Shown here piece by piece: positions 12,655 through 26,549 of a stretch of DNA of 64,000 nucleotides (positions are counted from its first letter, which is position 1; each line of letters starts with the position of its first letter). Made by a program: the position numbers and the translations under genes. Under the pieces are notes generated by a model that saw only the letters and a list, made by a program, of their open reading frames with translations, did no database searches and was not told where the DNA came from. The DNA is from Dryas octopetala (lineage: Eukaryota > Streptophyta > Magnoliopsida > Rosales > Rosaceae). The DNA is taken from the NCBI GenBank assembly GCA_963921425.1, contig OY992838.1, positions 5,518,001 through 5,582,000 on the forward strand, read 5' to 3'.

Positions 12655-15600
12655 CTACTTGCAAAGGTTTTCAAAACCCATGTATTCATTATGGTTAATC
12701 TTCCAAATCATGTTTGCTATGCCAACCCCACCTGACAAAATGAAACAAATGCCTCTCATAATCAAGGGAATCAACATAACTTGAAATTTACATATTGGGC
12801 ACTGTCCAAACAAAATAGATAATGCTTACCTAGTGAGATTGCACTAACAAATATTGTAAAAGCTAGGATGAAGATGATTAGAGATGCCCTTCCAAATAAT
12901 ATAATCAGCTTTCTCACAATATGCTGTCCTACAAAGGCTGCAACGGTAGCCACAGCCATAAAGTAAAGAGCTGCGGAAAAAGATTGCAATACCATTAAGT
13001 AAATACAAATTTAGATGAACCATGGACTCTTATGTCTAGAAACAAACTACCTTGCTCCGTCTCTCTACTACAAGTGCTAAGTAATCAAAAGGAGAAAAGA
13101 ATGACAATTTGTAGAGAATTATCTTAGCGTTGCAGGGATATAACTTACCATAAGGAACTGGAAAACGTTTTAGAAGGTAGTATTCTACAACAGACATGGA
13201 TGAGGAGAACGTCATTGCAAAGGTGGCTGTGGCACTGGAGACCTGCAGCAAAATCATCAACGAATTTTAGGTCCGACTAAATTGATAATGGTTAATTCAA
13301 AAATTCTAACAACTTTAGTGATGACCATGTTCATGTCGAGGAAAATCACAAACTTACCTGAGGGGGGATTCCCAGCTCCAAAAATAGGGGACCCATAATA
13401 AATCCTCCGCCTAGTCCAAGCAACCCACCTACGATTCCTGCAATTACACCAAAGAGACAGTAGATAAACAGCTGGTGCACCTGCCAATCTGTCCCTCCCT
13501 CTCCCTTAGATGCTATCACCTTCTCTCCCTTGTACAGGCCAACTGCCTCATACAAAGATACACCAATAGAAACTGGGATCTGCAAAACATGGAAATAGTA
13601 AATCATTCCTGACTGCTCCAAGAATTGAATGTTAACATGTGACATGTACAGAAACAAATATATTTACACACAGTGTTGGAAAACAGTGGAGGCTACATGT
13701 GTCCAATGTAGTACCTGTAATAAATTCACTACCCAATATGTTGTAGAACATTTAGCTGTGTGATTCTGTGAAAAGGAGATGAAAATTTTCCAGTTAGCTC
13801 TGCAATGTCATATAATCAGGGGAAATAGCAATAAAAAGTTTCTGATAAATTAAGTTAAAACAAGAAAAACCTGGGCAATTTGCAGTGCAAGAAATGTAAC
13901 CCAGACAAAAACCAGAAGTCCAAGCTCCTTCCAGTAAACATTCTCAATAATAGAGACCTGAAATGAAAACAACTTTAAAAACACCTTCAAAATGATAACA
14001 GCTTCTGGAAAAGAACTTACCTCTGTCTCCTTGGCTTCCTTTTGCTGGTCATTGCCTGGGCCACTTGGAAGAGGCTTGTATTCCACATCCGCACCAGCAC
14101 CTGGTCGACCAAGAAAATAAATGGGCTGATTGCAGAAATCAACAAGAAGAAAGAATTTACACTATTTTTTACGACATAAGAGTAACAGTAGGTCAACTCA
14201 CCACTTGATTCCAAACGCTTAGCGGCCTCCTAAAATTCAGGAAAAGTGATGGTTAGAAATACATTTAGCAATGTTTATGCATTTCAAGAGCACTTGGACC
14301 ACATGAAATTGAAAGACTCATTGTTTTTAGTGTACATATTGCTATGGAGTCAGAAATTCCATTCCCAAAGAGAAGTGAATTTTGAATTTGGACATCACTG
14401 AATATGAAAGTACCAAGGTGAGATGACATATTGTGATCCTTGAATTATCTTAAATTTTCAACAAGAATCAGAACTCTTCTAAAATCAATGAAAAATAATT
14501 ATGATTTTAAGCTCAAAAGAATGACAGACTTCAATTTCTTTTTGGAGTGTACTCATATTCTATGCACAAACTGTCAGAAATTTATAGCTTTACCTTCTTC
14601 AAAATGGTTTCCTTTTTCCATGTTTCCACACCCTTCAAGAATGCCTTTGTTGATGTGCCTGCAAAACAACCAGAATAAGTGGTTGGGTTATTCAAGCATA
14701 ATGCCTACCAAGTGGAACTTAAAAATGACCATTACCTATAAAGAGAACAATAAGCAAAATTGTGACCATCCAGTCAGCAAAGATCACATTGAAAGCCACT
14801 CCTATACTAATCCCCATCATGAGCATCGGTTGGATGAGTAATGCCAAATCATAGTCAATAATGGGCATATCAAGCGTGGGATGCCTTAGCTTAAGATTAT
14901 AGTAAACAGTTGATGCAGCTGCACCCATGATCATACCTGGTACAAAACAAACAGAATCTGTGACTAGAATTTAAAGCTTATTCACTAAAATTATTGTGAA
15001 TAATTAACAAGGCCTTAGAAATCTAAGTGTCATGACGAGGAAGGAAAATCGGGCGACAGTGCTTTTTGCTATCAGACAGTCAAGTGGTTTCAAAACTCTT
15101 TGATTCAATTCAAACAGCATGACAACAATACTGATGGCTTGTGAAGTAGTTCAACCTGTACTGTGTTACATAATAACCATTTCAAAGATACATCTTTTCT
15201 TACATTTCGATATAGCTGTTGCTGACTTGGGATCAAACCCAACAATTAGGCTAAGCATAGGAACAAAAATACCACCACCACCAACACCACCTACACTCCC
15301 AAATGCTGCTCCACAGAATCCAATAAAACTACCCAAAACAATTTGCCAACCAAATTTCATTTCCTGCAAAACAAAACTCACAAAAGACCATTATTAAAAT
15401 CCCCTTAAAGCTAGTTTTCTACAATAAATAACATAAATATAACAGAGCCATTAGCAAGGAGTACATAATCTAATATACTTTTGCTTAAACAACCCAATAA
15501 CATTTTACTTCTGATTGCATCTACGTAATGCGGTCTTATCCAAAAGCTAATGAACCCATACACACAAATTAGGCACACTTAAATATTAGACACAAAATTC

Positions 15601-15842
15601 AATGAAACAAGCTATGTGGGATTTACCGGCCAAACATGTTGATAACCAGAATTGTCAGATTGCCATAAGAAATTTACAGCTCTGAGAAGGAAATCAGAAT
15701 CAGATCCCTGTGTTCCATTGAACCTCGAAGCTTCAAGTCTCAGGCCTCTCTCGGCCGAAACCAACACAAAAGCCAATGCAAAGTTGAGCATTACCATTGC
15801 CACAGATCTCAAGCCCTGCATTTTCGCTTCAAACACAGCCAT
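12655..15842 (-). CDS. Sulfite exporter TauE/SafE family membrane protein
   Basis: Twelve exons: 15627-15842, 15204-15363, 14736-14936, 14594-14658, 14202-14229, 14021-14100, 13871-13957, 13715-13765, 13358-13579, 13149-13242, 12830-12970, 12655-12731. They give 473 aa in an unbroken frame. The N-terminus has a hydrophobic signal/anchor ([15 protein letters not shown]). Two Gly-rich TauE half-repeats follow: [14 protein letters not shown] near residue 90 and [13 protein letters not shown] near residue 335. A hydrophilic charged loop between them (about 210-265) contains a Pro/Gly/Gln/Lys-rich stretch. About nine to ten membrane spans can be read. Bacterial relatives export sulfoacetate or sulfite; the substrate of plant members is not firmly known. 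The ATG at 15842 was taken as the first in frame; MQGLRSV seven codons later is an alternative start. Confidence 0.92.
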
Positions 15843-18307
15843 GTCAAATTCCGAAACTTACCATCTTTTCTTCTCAACAAGCTCTCTCTGTTTTCACAAT
15901 GTCAAAACTAGCCAAATGATGGCTGTGTCGATAGCAGAAAGCTACCAGAGAATCGTGGGAATATTCTGTTTGGTTCCCGAGAAACCAGGCGAGAAAAGAC
16001 AAGCGAGAACGCTGAATTTCCGTATGCCTGTTTGTTAGGCCCTCCCCGCTGGCGCGGAACTCACTCAATTTTTGACTCGCGGAGGAAAAGATTGTGACCG
16101 CGAAAAGCTGAGCGCTCGATTGAAAAAGGAGAGATTTTTCCCGAGAAAGCAAGAAAGAAAATGCGAGACAATGTTGAGGAGTTTTAGCAGACAATGCTTG
16201 CTAGAAATAGAAAAATGAGAGAGACAAAAAAGCTCGCTCGCTCTCTCTCTTTTTGTTTTGTTTTTGTTTCTGGGTTCGATGGGACTATAAGAACGGGTGG
16301 TGATGTATGACGAGTGATGAAGTGGGTTGAATCTGAATCTGAAGAGAGAAATGAGAGAGTTCGGGCATTACACGACACATTTGTAAAACGTGGTCGTTTG
16401 GATTCTTCTTCTTCTTCTTCTTCTTTCCTTGTTTGGATTCAGCAATGTAGCTCAAGAACAGAGAGAGACTCAGAGAGAGAGAGAGAGATGCAATTGGCTT
16501 ATGGTATTTCGGTTTCTTCATTTGTGCGTCTCTGACACGTGCGAGAATGGTTTGACGTGTTCTTTTGGAAACAATTTTAAACTTTTTGGATAATTAGGCT
16601 TCTTTTTTTTTTTTTTTATTAAGAAAATAGAGGAGAGATGGTGATGAGTTAAAGCCTTAAAGGGAAGGGATAAGAGGAGTGATAGTGTGAAAGAAAAATG
16701 GATAAAGTGAAGGATATAGGCTATATAGCCTATAGGTGTAATTTTTTTTTTTTTGACCAATTGAGGTGTAATTTTATTTAATTTGTTTTATAGAGGTGAA
16801 AGCCAGGGGAGATTTTGGAAAAGAAAAAGTGTGAACATCAAATTAATCTGTATGCAATTAAGTTTCCTAAAAAAAAAAAAAAATCTCTATACAATTGGAG
16901 TAAGGAATGCTACACATATCTAAATCAAAAGAATTATGCAATTGATACACTTCATAGCTTGTGAAATACATGCATATTTGACAAAATAAAAGGCAATAGA
17001 CAAATAATGTCAGGCAAGATATGATTATTTTGTTAAAATCAATCACGGTTTGTCTGTTTTATCGATTTGCGTGTTAGTCTTTTCTCATATTCTTATTTGA
17101 ATATATTATAAAAAAATGAAAGTTTAAACAAACGCACATAAATAGATTCATATAATCTATGATTATTTTTCTAAAACGGATCACTTTGTCCGCTTGCACT
17201 TTAACCTTTCCCATATCCTTGTTATAGCACACGTCTCAAAAAAATGATACGGCTTGGCTGTTTTTGGACCGTCGTTATTAATTTTTTTTGTTGACAAAAA
17301 AAAATTTTATCTTGAAATTAATTAGTGACAATTAAACCAAGCATTTATAATTAATTCCAACATTATGGTGCAACCTTTTTATTGGACACTCATTTCTCTA
17401 ATTTCCCCAAATGGAATGCTAAGATTTCAACGATAATAAATTTAAGGAAACTCTTCTTCAAAAGATATTTTGCACACTTACATATCACGAATAATATTGA
17501 TACAATGACAATATTATTTGGTTTGCACTCTTACAATTAATCTAACATAGCATGTGTATAAGATATAAATTTATTGTTGTTGTACAAAATATGTAAATGA
17601 AAAATAAGTATGGCCTCTATTTTAATTTTTGAATCTATGGCCTCTATTCTTCAATTTTGTTGATGGAAGATTTATGACAACTACACCCATGAATATGATG
17701 AAAGCCAAAACAAGAAAATTTATGTTGAAACTTCATGAGCACTATACTACTTATGTTGAAACTTGAAACAAGCCGCATTGTAAATTCTAATTCTTATACT
17801 CCTATATAACTATATATATAATATATCGGACCTTTTCATCAATTGTTAATCAAATTTTAAAAATTGTTAATCGAATTTAGATAAATAACCACACATGTCG
17901 TCATGCAATGTAATTCATGCACGTCTTCATCTCAATCACACATAGAATAGGTGTTTCGAGAATAAAGTTCACATTAAAAATTATAATTTGACATAATATT
18001 ATTATTAACTTAATCTATTATCAAATGATATTCCTTCTCATAATCTGTAATAAATGTGTCTTTTTGTTAACTACTAATTTAATAGGTCACGTGGCATGCT
18101 TAACTTTGGCCATGCATGGACAATTGCTGGCCATAATCTGTCATGATTGCGTGCCATGACAATTTAAAATTTTAGTAAGTTCATTAATGAGTTAATTAGA
18201 GGCCAGCTTTTTTAAGGAAGTGCACACTGTTTTTCCATCTGCCTTTCTTTAATGGTGAAGATTTAAAAAATAAAAAATTTATGCTTTTCAATTGGGGATT
18301 TTATTTT

Positions 18308-18709
18308 GGTCAGTGCTATTCAGACCACCCTATATTGCTGAGTTGACCACCATATTTTAAAATTCTAATTTTATCCTTAAAACAAAAAATATCAATTTTG
18401 TTCGTCGGATCATTATCTACCAAAATATTTATGGTTATTCGACAGTTATCTGTTAAACATTGGTGGATTATTCGGTGGATAACCACCGAATAGAAATGAA
18501 AAAGGCATTCGACAGTTATCTGTCGAAATATTTGTATTTATTCGACACTTATCTGCCGAACATTGGTGGATGTTTCGGTAGATGACCACCGAATGAATCT
18601 GGGTGATTTCATCATGTTTTTGCAATAAAGGGTAAAATAGGAAAAAAATTGAAAAAAATTTATTAGCGTGGTCAATTCAGCAACTAAGGTGGTTTGCATA
18701 GTCTCACTC
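18308..18709. mobile_element. Mutator-type MITE with exact 9-bp target-site duplication
   Basis: The 9-mer ttttatttt stands immediately on both sides (18299-18307 and 18710-18718). The ends are imperfect inverted repeats of about 45 bp: the left reads GGTCAGTGCTATTCAGACCA and the right, inverted, GAGTGAGACTATGCAAACCA; both continue through a gctga.ttgaccac block. The interior holds two diverged direct copies of a block containing ttcgacagttatct and ggataaccaccgaat. There is no coding capacity. A 9-bp duplication is typical of the Mutator superfamily. Confidence 0.8.
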
Positions 18710-20633
18710 TTTTATTTTTCAATATAATCAACCTAATTTGACCAAAAAAAAAATGATCAACCAAATTAGGCTTGGTCACATGGTCGAAACAATTTATAGC
18801 CTCTAGAAATGTAAATGTAAAATGCAAAATGGCACTTTATTTTCTTCTTTATTAGTTAGTCATGTTTTGTTTAAAATGGACCCTCAATCTTGTTCCCACC
18901 ATAATCAAATGTTCACCATTAAGTCCATATTTTAAATTATCCCCAATGCCTATCATTAGAACGTAGTGAGTTCATACAACATCATACTAATCCAATTTTC
19001 ACACTACTTTAACTTTATGTACCAACACGTGATGGATAAGGATGATTTTTTTTTTTTTTTTAATTGTAAAAGGGTATAAAAGTTTCAACTAACCAAAGTG
19101 TCATACCCATCCCTTAGAAAAGAGTGACTACATTCATGCGTTTTATTGTAGTTTCATTTTAGGTTCAGATGAGCTGTTGTTCATGCTTTTTATTAAGAGT
19201 AGTACTAGAGGCTTTAATTCAAAATTTTTTGAATTCCAATTAATGTAAATGTACCTTATTTGTTCAATAATGTGCCTATTTTGATTATCGTTTATTTACA
19301 AAAATAAAAAAACTGTCATATTATTTTAAAAATTTTATTATTTACCGTGAAAATTAAATAGCAATGTAAGAAAACACAAAGAGTACCCTTTTATTTTTAA
19401 CTTTTTTCTAATGCTCTCATCTATTTAGGATACGTTTGATTGAGTTCTTGAATTTATTTGACATAATTAGATTAACTATATAAAAAAAAAAAATCCCAAC
19501 CAAGCATCAATTTCTTCCAAATACTAGGGGACAATTGACAGCGTTGACTATTATGCGTGGTTTATGGTCGCTCAACATCGATCGTGGATATTTCACACTA
19601 AATTTCACAATAATTAATGGTTCATAATCGTTCACTCGCATAGATAACTGTGTTTAACAAAATTTATATTCCTTATAATTCTTTTATACGCTCGATTTTA
19701 TGTTCTTTCAGACTCTTCTGATTGATATATATGCAGGTGGGAACTGGGAATTACAAATTACAAAATTTACAATCATTCGATATCAATTCATTTGGACTGC
19801 TTCAATATCATCAATAATCATCATTGATATCCATGGCGCCATTTGTGCTATGCTACTTTTGCTTTTCATCGCTGATCAAATTGGCATGTGATCGTCTCAA
19901 CCTCTATTTCAACATGGGTCCATCTTAAAATTAAAGCTAGCTAGCTGGACGCCTGGACCAATATATATAGATGCAAAGACAACAGCAAATCATGTATATA
20001 TGTTAAACGTGAGGCATGCATCATGCATGTTATGTTGGCTTCTTCATTTTTATGTTTTATTCACATTCACTGCCTAACTGGATGGCACCACAACTCCAAG
20101 TCATACAAGGAGAGCTGTCTCACATTTCCACTCTGATATCATAATGTCCAATAAGCGCCATGTCGTTCGCTGGAGAAAGGTATATAGGCATAATCATGTA
20201 AAGCTGCTAAGAGGAAAACGACAATCGCTCAAGGTTGAATGTCTGTGGCCATTGCTCGATGGGTTTGCAGACTCATGTGTGTCTGAAATGAATTATGAAG
20301 TATTGCTTCTGTGGTTTAGAAATTAAAACATGTTTTGGAATACTGGATTTGATTATGTTTTTTTTTTTTTTTTTTTTTTATGGTTTAGTCTTGTTCTCTT
20401 TGTTAAGAATCTGACTATCAGCTATTCAAGAGTTGTTGGATTAGAGATCTGCAAACCAACTAGTTGGATTGTATACTCTGTATTCTGGTTTATCAAAATT
20501 TAAACAGTTTTATCATTTATGAAGCTTATAATTTTAGTGGTTAAGAACGTTCACTGAATACTCGGATAGTGTTTAAATTAAAGAACGGTGTACAAATCTT
20601 ATCTATATAACAACCGGTTGTGGTATACTAAAG

Positions 20634-20672
20634 TTAGTGCTAGGACCACACACCACATGGTCCTAGCACTAA
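20634..20672. repeat. Perfect 15-bp inverted repeat with 9-nt loop
   Basis: The arm ttagtgctaggacca (20634-20648) and its exact reverse complement (20658-20672) are separated by cacaccaca. There is no T-run after it to suggest a terminator. It may be the junction or end of a transposon, or a structured element. It is not inside any gene I can support. Confidence 0.9.
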
Positions 20673-20976
20673 TCTATATTCTACATTAGTGGTAGAGTTG
20701 GTTGTATACTTGTATTTGTGTAAGTATTGTGTTATATCTATCAGAAAATATAATATCATTGGAGACAGGGTGGGATTTTTTAGTGGGGTTTTCCTTTTCC
20801 TATCACTGCTTGTAGGTGTGTACATTTTACTAGAGTGGGAAAGGGCCCCTAGAATCCTCAGTTTTGCTTTCATAATCGTGAGTGATGACAACGATAGTCC
20901 TGTCTTCTCAGTTTTCACTTATCAACTTGAAGATCTTCTTACAATGCAACCAAGTCTTTACGACGACAAGGATGAT

Positions 20977-21034
20977 GACAACCGCGATGTTGACAGCAGT
21001 AGCCTGACAACCGCAATGTTGACGGCAGTAGCCT
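20977..21034. repeat. 29-bp tandem duplication with two mismatches
   Basis: Copies at 20977-21005 and 21006-21034 begin gacaaccgcgatgttgac and gacaaccgcaatgttgac and end cagtagcct. The unit is not a multiple of three, so it shifts any frame across it, which argues against the local ORF being a real gene. Confidence 0.9.
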
Positions 21035-21643
21035 GGCCCTGTGTGACGGATTGTGTCGCTGCTCCGTAGGTCAATTAGTGTAGCACACAAAGACTCCTAC
21101 TGTTGCATGTTGAACTCACGTACATTTATAAATCAAACCAATCATGCATGCAACGCCCACATACATTTGCATTACGACAATTCTCTTGCTTTATAAGATG
21201 GGACTAGATCAGTGAGAGCTGAACATGTTTTGAAAAATTAAAGATGGGTAAGTTCCTTCCTAAGGCCACAGGCCCCTTTTGCTTCTTTCATGGTCTTCAT
21301 CCTATAATTCGTTATTGCAATCTCAATTGGAGGGAGGGGGAAGCATCAAACAGTCAAACCCATCAGCAAGATAAATGACTTTAAAATTCTATGAAAATTA
21401 GATAGAAAAAAAAAAAAAAAATGGCAACGTTTCTGTTATCCTAAACATGGTATTATGATAACTTATAAGGTGCTGAAATATTATTTTCTTCCTCGATTCA
21501 AAGATCTGTTACAACGGTGTGCAGTCGCATAAATAGCCAAGATAGGCTTTAAAGGCATTTGGGAGCCTCCAACAGAAAAACAGTGTTTCTTTTTTGAGCT
21601 GGAAAGTTTTTGGTCTGTCTGTGGCTTCTCTCTGTATTTCAAC

Positions 21644-24600
21644 TTACTCCACCTTTTTGCTAAATTTCTCATCACTACCTTCTTGAGATTTTGCTGCAGT
21701 CTTTGACTCGTCAAACTCCAATAACTGCATCATATGATAGAGAGATCGACACCTCAATCAGAAAAGTATTTTAGGAGATAAATATATTTCGGCATTATGC
21801 TTATCGTAAAATGATATTGCCATTGTCAATTTGTCACAGTTTTCATCTTTTCACCAGTGTATCAGGATAACACACTGAACTCTGAAGACCTTAAACAAAC
21901 TTGTGCTTTAGTTTTTGTTCATTCTTTCCCTTGATAGCAAAACTTAAACGGTTAAAGCCCCTCTTAACATTGACTTCAAGAAAACGTATTAAATAACATC
22001 AATATCTAAAAGAAGGATTGTCGAGTCATTGGCTCATACCACATCAAGGCAAATAATACATTTTCTTTTAATTAAAAAAAGAGCCTAAGAACCCCTACAA
22101 GAACCAAAACCACCAGTATGGTGGGATTGAATAAAATTATTTCCATTCTTTTTGCTGCATGTATCATGTATGATGTATGATTATGCTAGTTACTGGATCA
22201 TTTCCTAGGTAATTATTCACTATCACTATATGTAATTGCATAACCAACACAAATCGCAGAAATGAGAATGCAAGGGTGTGAGAACTAACCGGTTTAACAT
22301 CACCATTCCAAAGGCAATGAGCAGCCAAAAATCCAATAACAGCTGGTACAATATACAACAGTGCAGGCTGTACACAGAGAACAGAGGGAGAATCAGCTAA
22401 TAAAATTTATTGAGAAGCGCTGGGGAAACCAAAGTTAATGTAGTGGAAAGAAAGTGATCCATATAATATAATGGGAACTTCCACCGACATCAAGCCATCT
22501 ATGTATAAAGTGAGGGGATCATCCCCCTGCATGTACTAGGTGAAAAAGAAAACATCAACCGCAATTATGCAATACTCACCTGTGCTGCCTGAAACCAGTT
22601 CATTACAATAATTGTGAGGACTAAACCAGCTGTGTATCCCAAAAATGCACTCTTAAAATACTGGCCCTCTTTCCCTCTAGATACATCAAATCGCAAAGCC
22701 AGTGCCACAAAAATACCTGAAGGGAAAATGAAACACCCAAAGTGAGTACCAACTACCCAAGGAAGAGATTTTCTGAGGCTTTTTTCTTTATTGGATTAGT
22801 CTACATAATACGTGCTGGTTGGCAGTGTATAATACACACTCTTACAGTTCAAATTAACAGCTTGGCTGCTAATTCATTAAAAAGAACGAAGTATATTTTC
22901 ATGGAAATGACAATGTATTTTAGGTCCACATAATCCAGAAACTCTAATAGAACTAATTTGATACCAAAATCACAAGTAACAAACCACAGCTAACTTTAAT
23001 AAAATCATGCAGCAGATACTCGATAATAGAATGAAAGTTTAAACCTCACCAGGGATTACAATATCACCAAGTCCAAGCATAGAAAATGGACGTGCAGAAT
23101 CTGCTGTGGGGAACAACAGCTGCAGACAAATTAAATCATGATTGCAAAAAGAATATTAAAAGTTTAGAACACATCATAAGACACCAATATAGACTGGAAA
23201 AAAAATCTCGATTAATATGGATATGGAGTACAAACCTTTATAGGAGCATCAAAAGATTTTGCAACACTGACCATAACTGGAGTGAAGAAAACCCAGAATA
23301 TATCATACACAAAAAGTCCAGCCTGCAAGGCATATGGACCAAAGATTAGAAATATATGTACAATTGTACATATATATAATATGAAGAGTACATGGAAAAC
23401 ATGAATATACATGTTTGTATATATATATAAGGTATTGGTATCATAAAGCCTTTCAAAATTTTAATGATCAGAACAAGGAAACGGGGACACAATCATAGTG
23501 AGTCAGTGACAGAAAATACTAGAGCAAGGGTTAGAGCAGTGATGACAGAGACAGCAACGAAGCTGATGCGGCACAATTGGTGGGAAAGGGAATCAGCAGT
23601 AGAGTGAAATTATTAAAGGAAAAAAAAATATACAGGGGAATCTCCGAGTCCAACTTCTTACCAAAAGGATGGCACCGGTCTTAAAAGACCCAAGAGAAAG
23701 CATTTCAATTCCCTGCAAAGAAAGATAATGAAATTGTTCAATACACAGTTCTTGATAAACTATATTGTCCACACAAACACTACAGATTAAATAAACATTT
23801 CACAACATACACCAACACAAGATTTAAATTCAAAAGAGAATAGAAAAATTGCCACAAAAATAAATTAATAAGAAGATGATTGTTACAGATGATAAGGAAC
23901 ATACTCAAGTATCTATTAATTGGATGATGACAGACCTGAATACAAAAGGCGAGCCCCAATATATTGTTAGCCAGCCAATGCTTCTTTGAAGCATACCATG
24001 CACAGAAAAAGGTTCCAGGGATTGCAGCAAAAATCTGAGATCTTGTGAACTCAATCTCCAGAGCTGTGTAAGAAAGGTGTAAGGAAAAATATCATTCTGC
24101 ATGATGCAAGCAAGATAATGTCAACTAGATCAAGTTAAAACTCAAAAGACTCGTAAGACTAACAACACTGTTTTAACAGGACAGTGGACTCATCTTAAGA
24201 AAAGAGAAGTCATTAATTAACTTAACTAAGATTTAACTCTAAAGTTATACAGTATCCAATAAGTTATCCCAGAAGTTCCATTAACTATATCCAACAATAC
24301 TTCAAGCAATTTTCTTAATTTTTCGACCAAGTAGATTTACAGCATTCAAAGAGCACCTAATTCAGCTACAGTAAATCTAAATTGGAGTTTTGAAATCTCA
24401 AAAAAAGAAAAAAAAAAATTCTACCGCACAGAATGTGAAAGACAAAAATGAAACTAGTGACGCAAAAATGACTTAAGAATCATAGGAATATATTCACATT
24501 AAAAATTCAAAAGGAAATCACATACAACGGAAATATGGAAACTGCCAGACAATAAGGTCCTTATTCCAACGCTCTGGCAAATAACGTCCAATAGCAGGTA

Positions 24601-25796
24601 ACAATGTTGCTCTGTAAAGAGAAGAAAGGTGGGGTGAGAATTTTTTTTTTTTTTCAATTAAAAAGGGAGATATAAAGAGAAGTTTAGAATTAATATAACA
24701 TTGGATTTTTTTTTTTTTTTTTAAAAGACCCTATAAAGAAAGGACGTACGAGAGAGCGATGATCCCAAGCACAAAGAAATAGCACGTCAATACAGCATTG
24801 ACCAAGTCTTTGGATAAGAACTTAAAGAGTAAAAATAGTGATAACAGCATCGCACTCCCAACAAATGGGAACCGCATTGCATGCTCATTAGACATCGTCT
24901 CCTGCATGAGTGAAATAGCACCGTTTATGAAATTTCAAAGCAGGGTCATGAAGAGAAAAACAGATGCATCAAAAACCAAATAAAAATGGCAGCTGTGCTT
25001 ACTGTAGGTGGAGTAGGCTTCACAGACCGGTAGCAACCCACATAAACTGTGAGACATGCAGTCAAAACTACGTTAAGGTTTGGATCTACGTTCACAACAA
25101 GTGGTGCTAACGTTAAACCTGCAGCAAAAAGTAACAACCGCATGTCACTGATGGTGAAGCTCCACTGCCTCTAGGCAGTTAAAACTAGCCACACATAGCT
25201 AGTCAATACCAAATGAAATCAAGGGCTCTTTTATTGAAAATGTGGATATTTAGTTGTTAACTGCCAACCATTCTTGAACTTCAACCATGGCATTTACAGC
25301 AAATGCGTTGCAAATTTTACTAGACAAATGAGAATCCATTGCACTTACAACACTAGGATCAGACATGGAAAACGAATGGGTAAATCAAAACTCAGAACTC
25401 AATGCCATCCTAAATCATATTGGTCTTAAATCAAATCTATGGGTGGCTCTGTCATTCCCTGAACCCTGCCCCTACTTTCTTGCACTAACAGCAATGCTAT
25501 AAACAGACATTGTATTCTAGTTCTTTAAGAGTATTCCAAGGCCACTACTGCTCCTTAAAATTGATGCTTTTATAGACTAACAATGTCATTTTTATTCAGT
25601 GAAAGACCCATGTAGGTTAGAAATCTTCATAATTTTACTGCCCTCTTGCCCATTGAACAACTCAGTCTCAATTTTCTCTATTCATAAAGCAAATTATCAA
25701 ATTCTAATAAACGATAATTGACAACCAAATACCAAATTCTGAATATAAGAGCAAACCTGCTAAAGCGATATTCGCAATACGCTCAACGTTCCTCAT
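21644..25796 (-). CDS. SPP: Signal peptide peptidase (intramembrane aspartyl protease)
   Basis: Eleven exons: 25757-25796, 25003-25118, 24750-24901, 24526-24611, 23936-24063, 23662-23712, 23236-23322, 23050-23119, 22580-22716, 22290-22367, 21644-21724. They give 341 aa; Arabidopsis SPP is 344. The presenilin-type catalytic motifs are intact: YD in GLFVYDIFWVFF (Asp about 198), GLGD (Asp about 239) and PAL (290-292). Nine membrane spans can be read, and the tail ends FSKKVE, a lysine motif typical of ER membrane proteins. SPP cleaves leftover signal peptides and some tail-anchored proteins within the ER membrane. The short first exon encodes MRNVERIANIALAG, as in other plants. No damage is seen. 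Confidence 0.96.
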
Positions 25797-26549
25797 CGTT
25801 ATATATCACTCCAACAGAAAACGCTTCCGATCAAACTGAATTCGGCCTCCTTGGTAAAAAAAAAAACCCTAGAAATATAATCAATTGCAGTGTGTAACAA
25901 TTAACAAATCGAATTTTCCTAAAAAATAATCTCAAATCTCAATTTTTGAATTTATACACAATTTTGAAAATTAACGAAAACCTCGCTCTTGTAAGAGAGG
26001 GAATTGGCCGTACCAGTGGGCCGCGACGCAGATGATCAAAGATTTTCTTCCGTACAGATCGGAATGAGAGTGATATTTAGAATTTGATAAATTGCAGAGT
26101 TAGGGTTTTAACTGAGGAAGAGCACGGAAATGAGGATTAAAGTGAGAATTCAAAGCGCTGACAAGAAGACAGCACTGTTAGATAGGGTTTGGTGACTGCC
26201 AATGAGAAACGTGTTTTTGTGAGAAATAAGTGGTCAAATTGACAAAAGAGTCGTTTTCGAAACGTGGCGGAATGTGATTGGTGGTGAGGGTGAAATTAAA
26301 GTGTTAGCGGTTGGTATTATTTTAGTAACTTTCGTTTAAATTTCCGATTAGGATACGTTGCACCAGTCTTAAAGTTGACGACAGATTTGGATCCTTTTAA
26401 GCGAGCCACGTAGGTTGACGTCTAGCTTCCAATCATATTTTGCCATGTCGGATTTTGGAACCTTTAAGAATCTCCGCTCCTAGTTTTTACACATGATGTC
26501 AATTTATTTACTGTGGTAATTTTTCCATGTAGCTAAAGAATAAATATAA

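Larger units (their letters stand above)
15843..21643. other. Long AT-rich spacer between the TauE/SafE gene and signal peptide peptidase
   Basis: Bases 15843-16300 are the 5' leader and promoter of the TauE/SafE gene, followed by a (TTC)n tract at 16403-16425 and GA-rich DNA. From about 16600 to 21000 the DNA is AT-rich with many poly(A/T) runs. It contains a Mutator-type MITE (18308-18709), a perfect 15-bp hairpin (20634-20672) and a 29-bp tandem repeat (20977-21034). The open frame at 20689-21069 shows no recognisable family and looks fortuitous or transposon-derived. Bases 21400-21643 are probably the SPP 3' UTR. Confidence 0.5.

Noticed and set aside
12800-15900. Tandem arrangement of minus-strand genes taken as a possible operon
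   Set aside because: Genes are eukaryotic, separated by kilobases, and functionally unrelated.
20689-21069. 126-aa plus-strand frame with hydrophobic N-terminus
   Set aside because: No family recognised, and a 29-bp (frame-shifting) tandem duplication lies in it. More likely chance or transposon debris.
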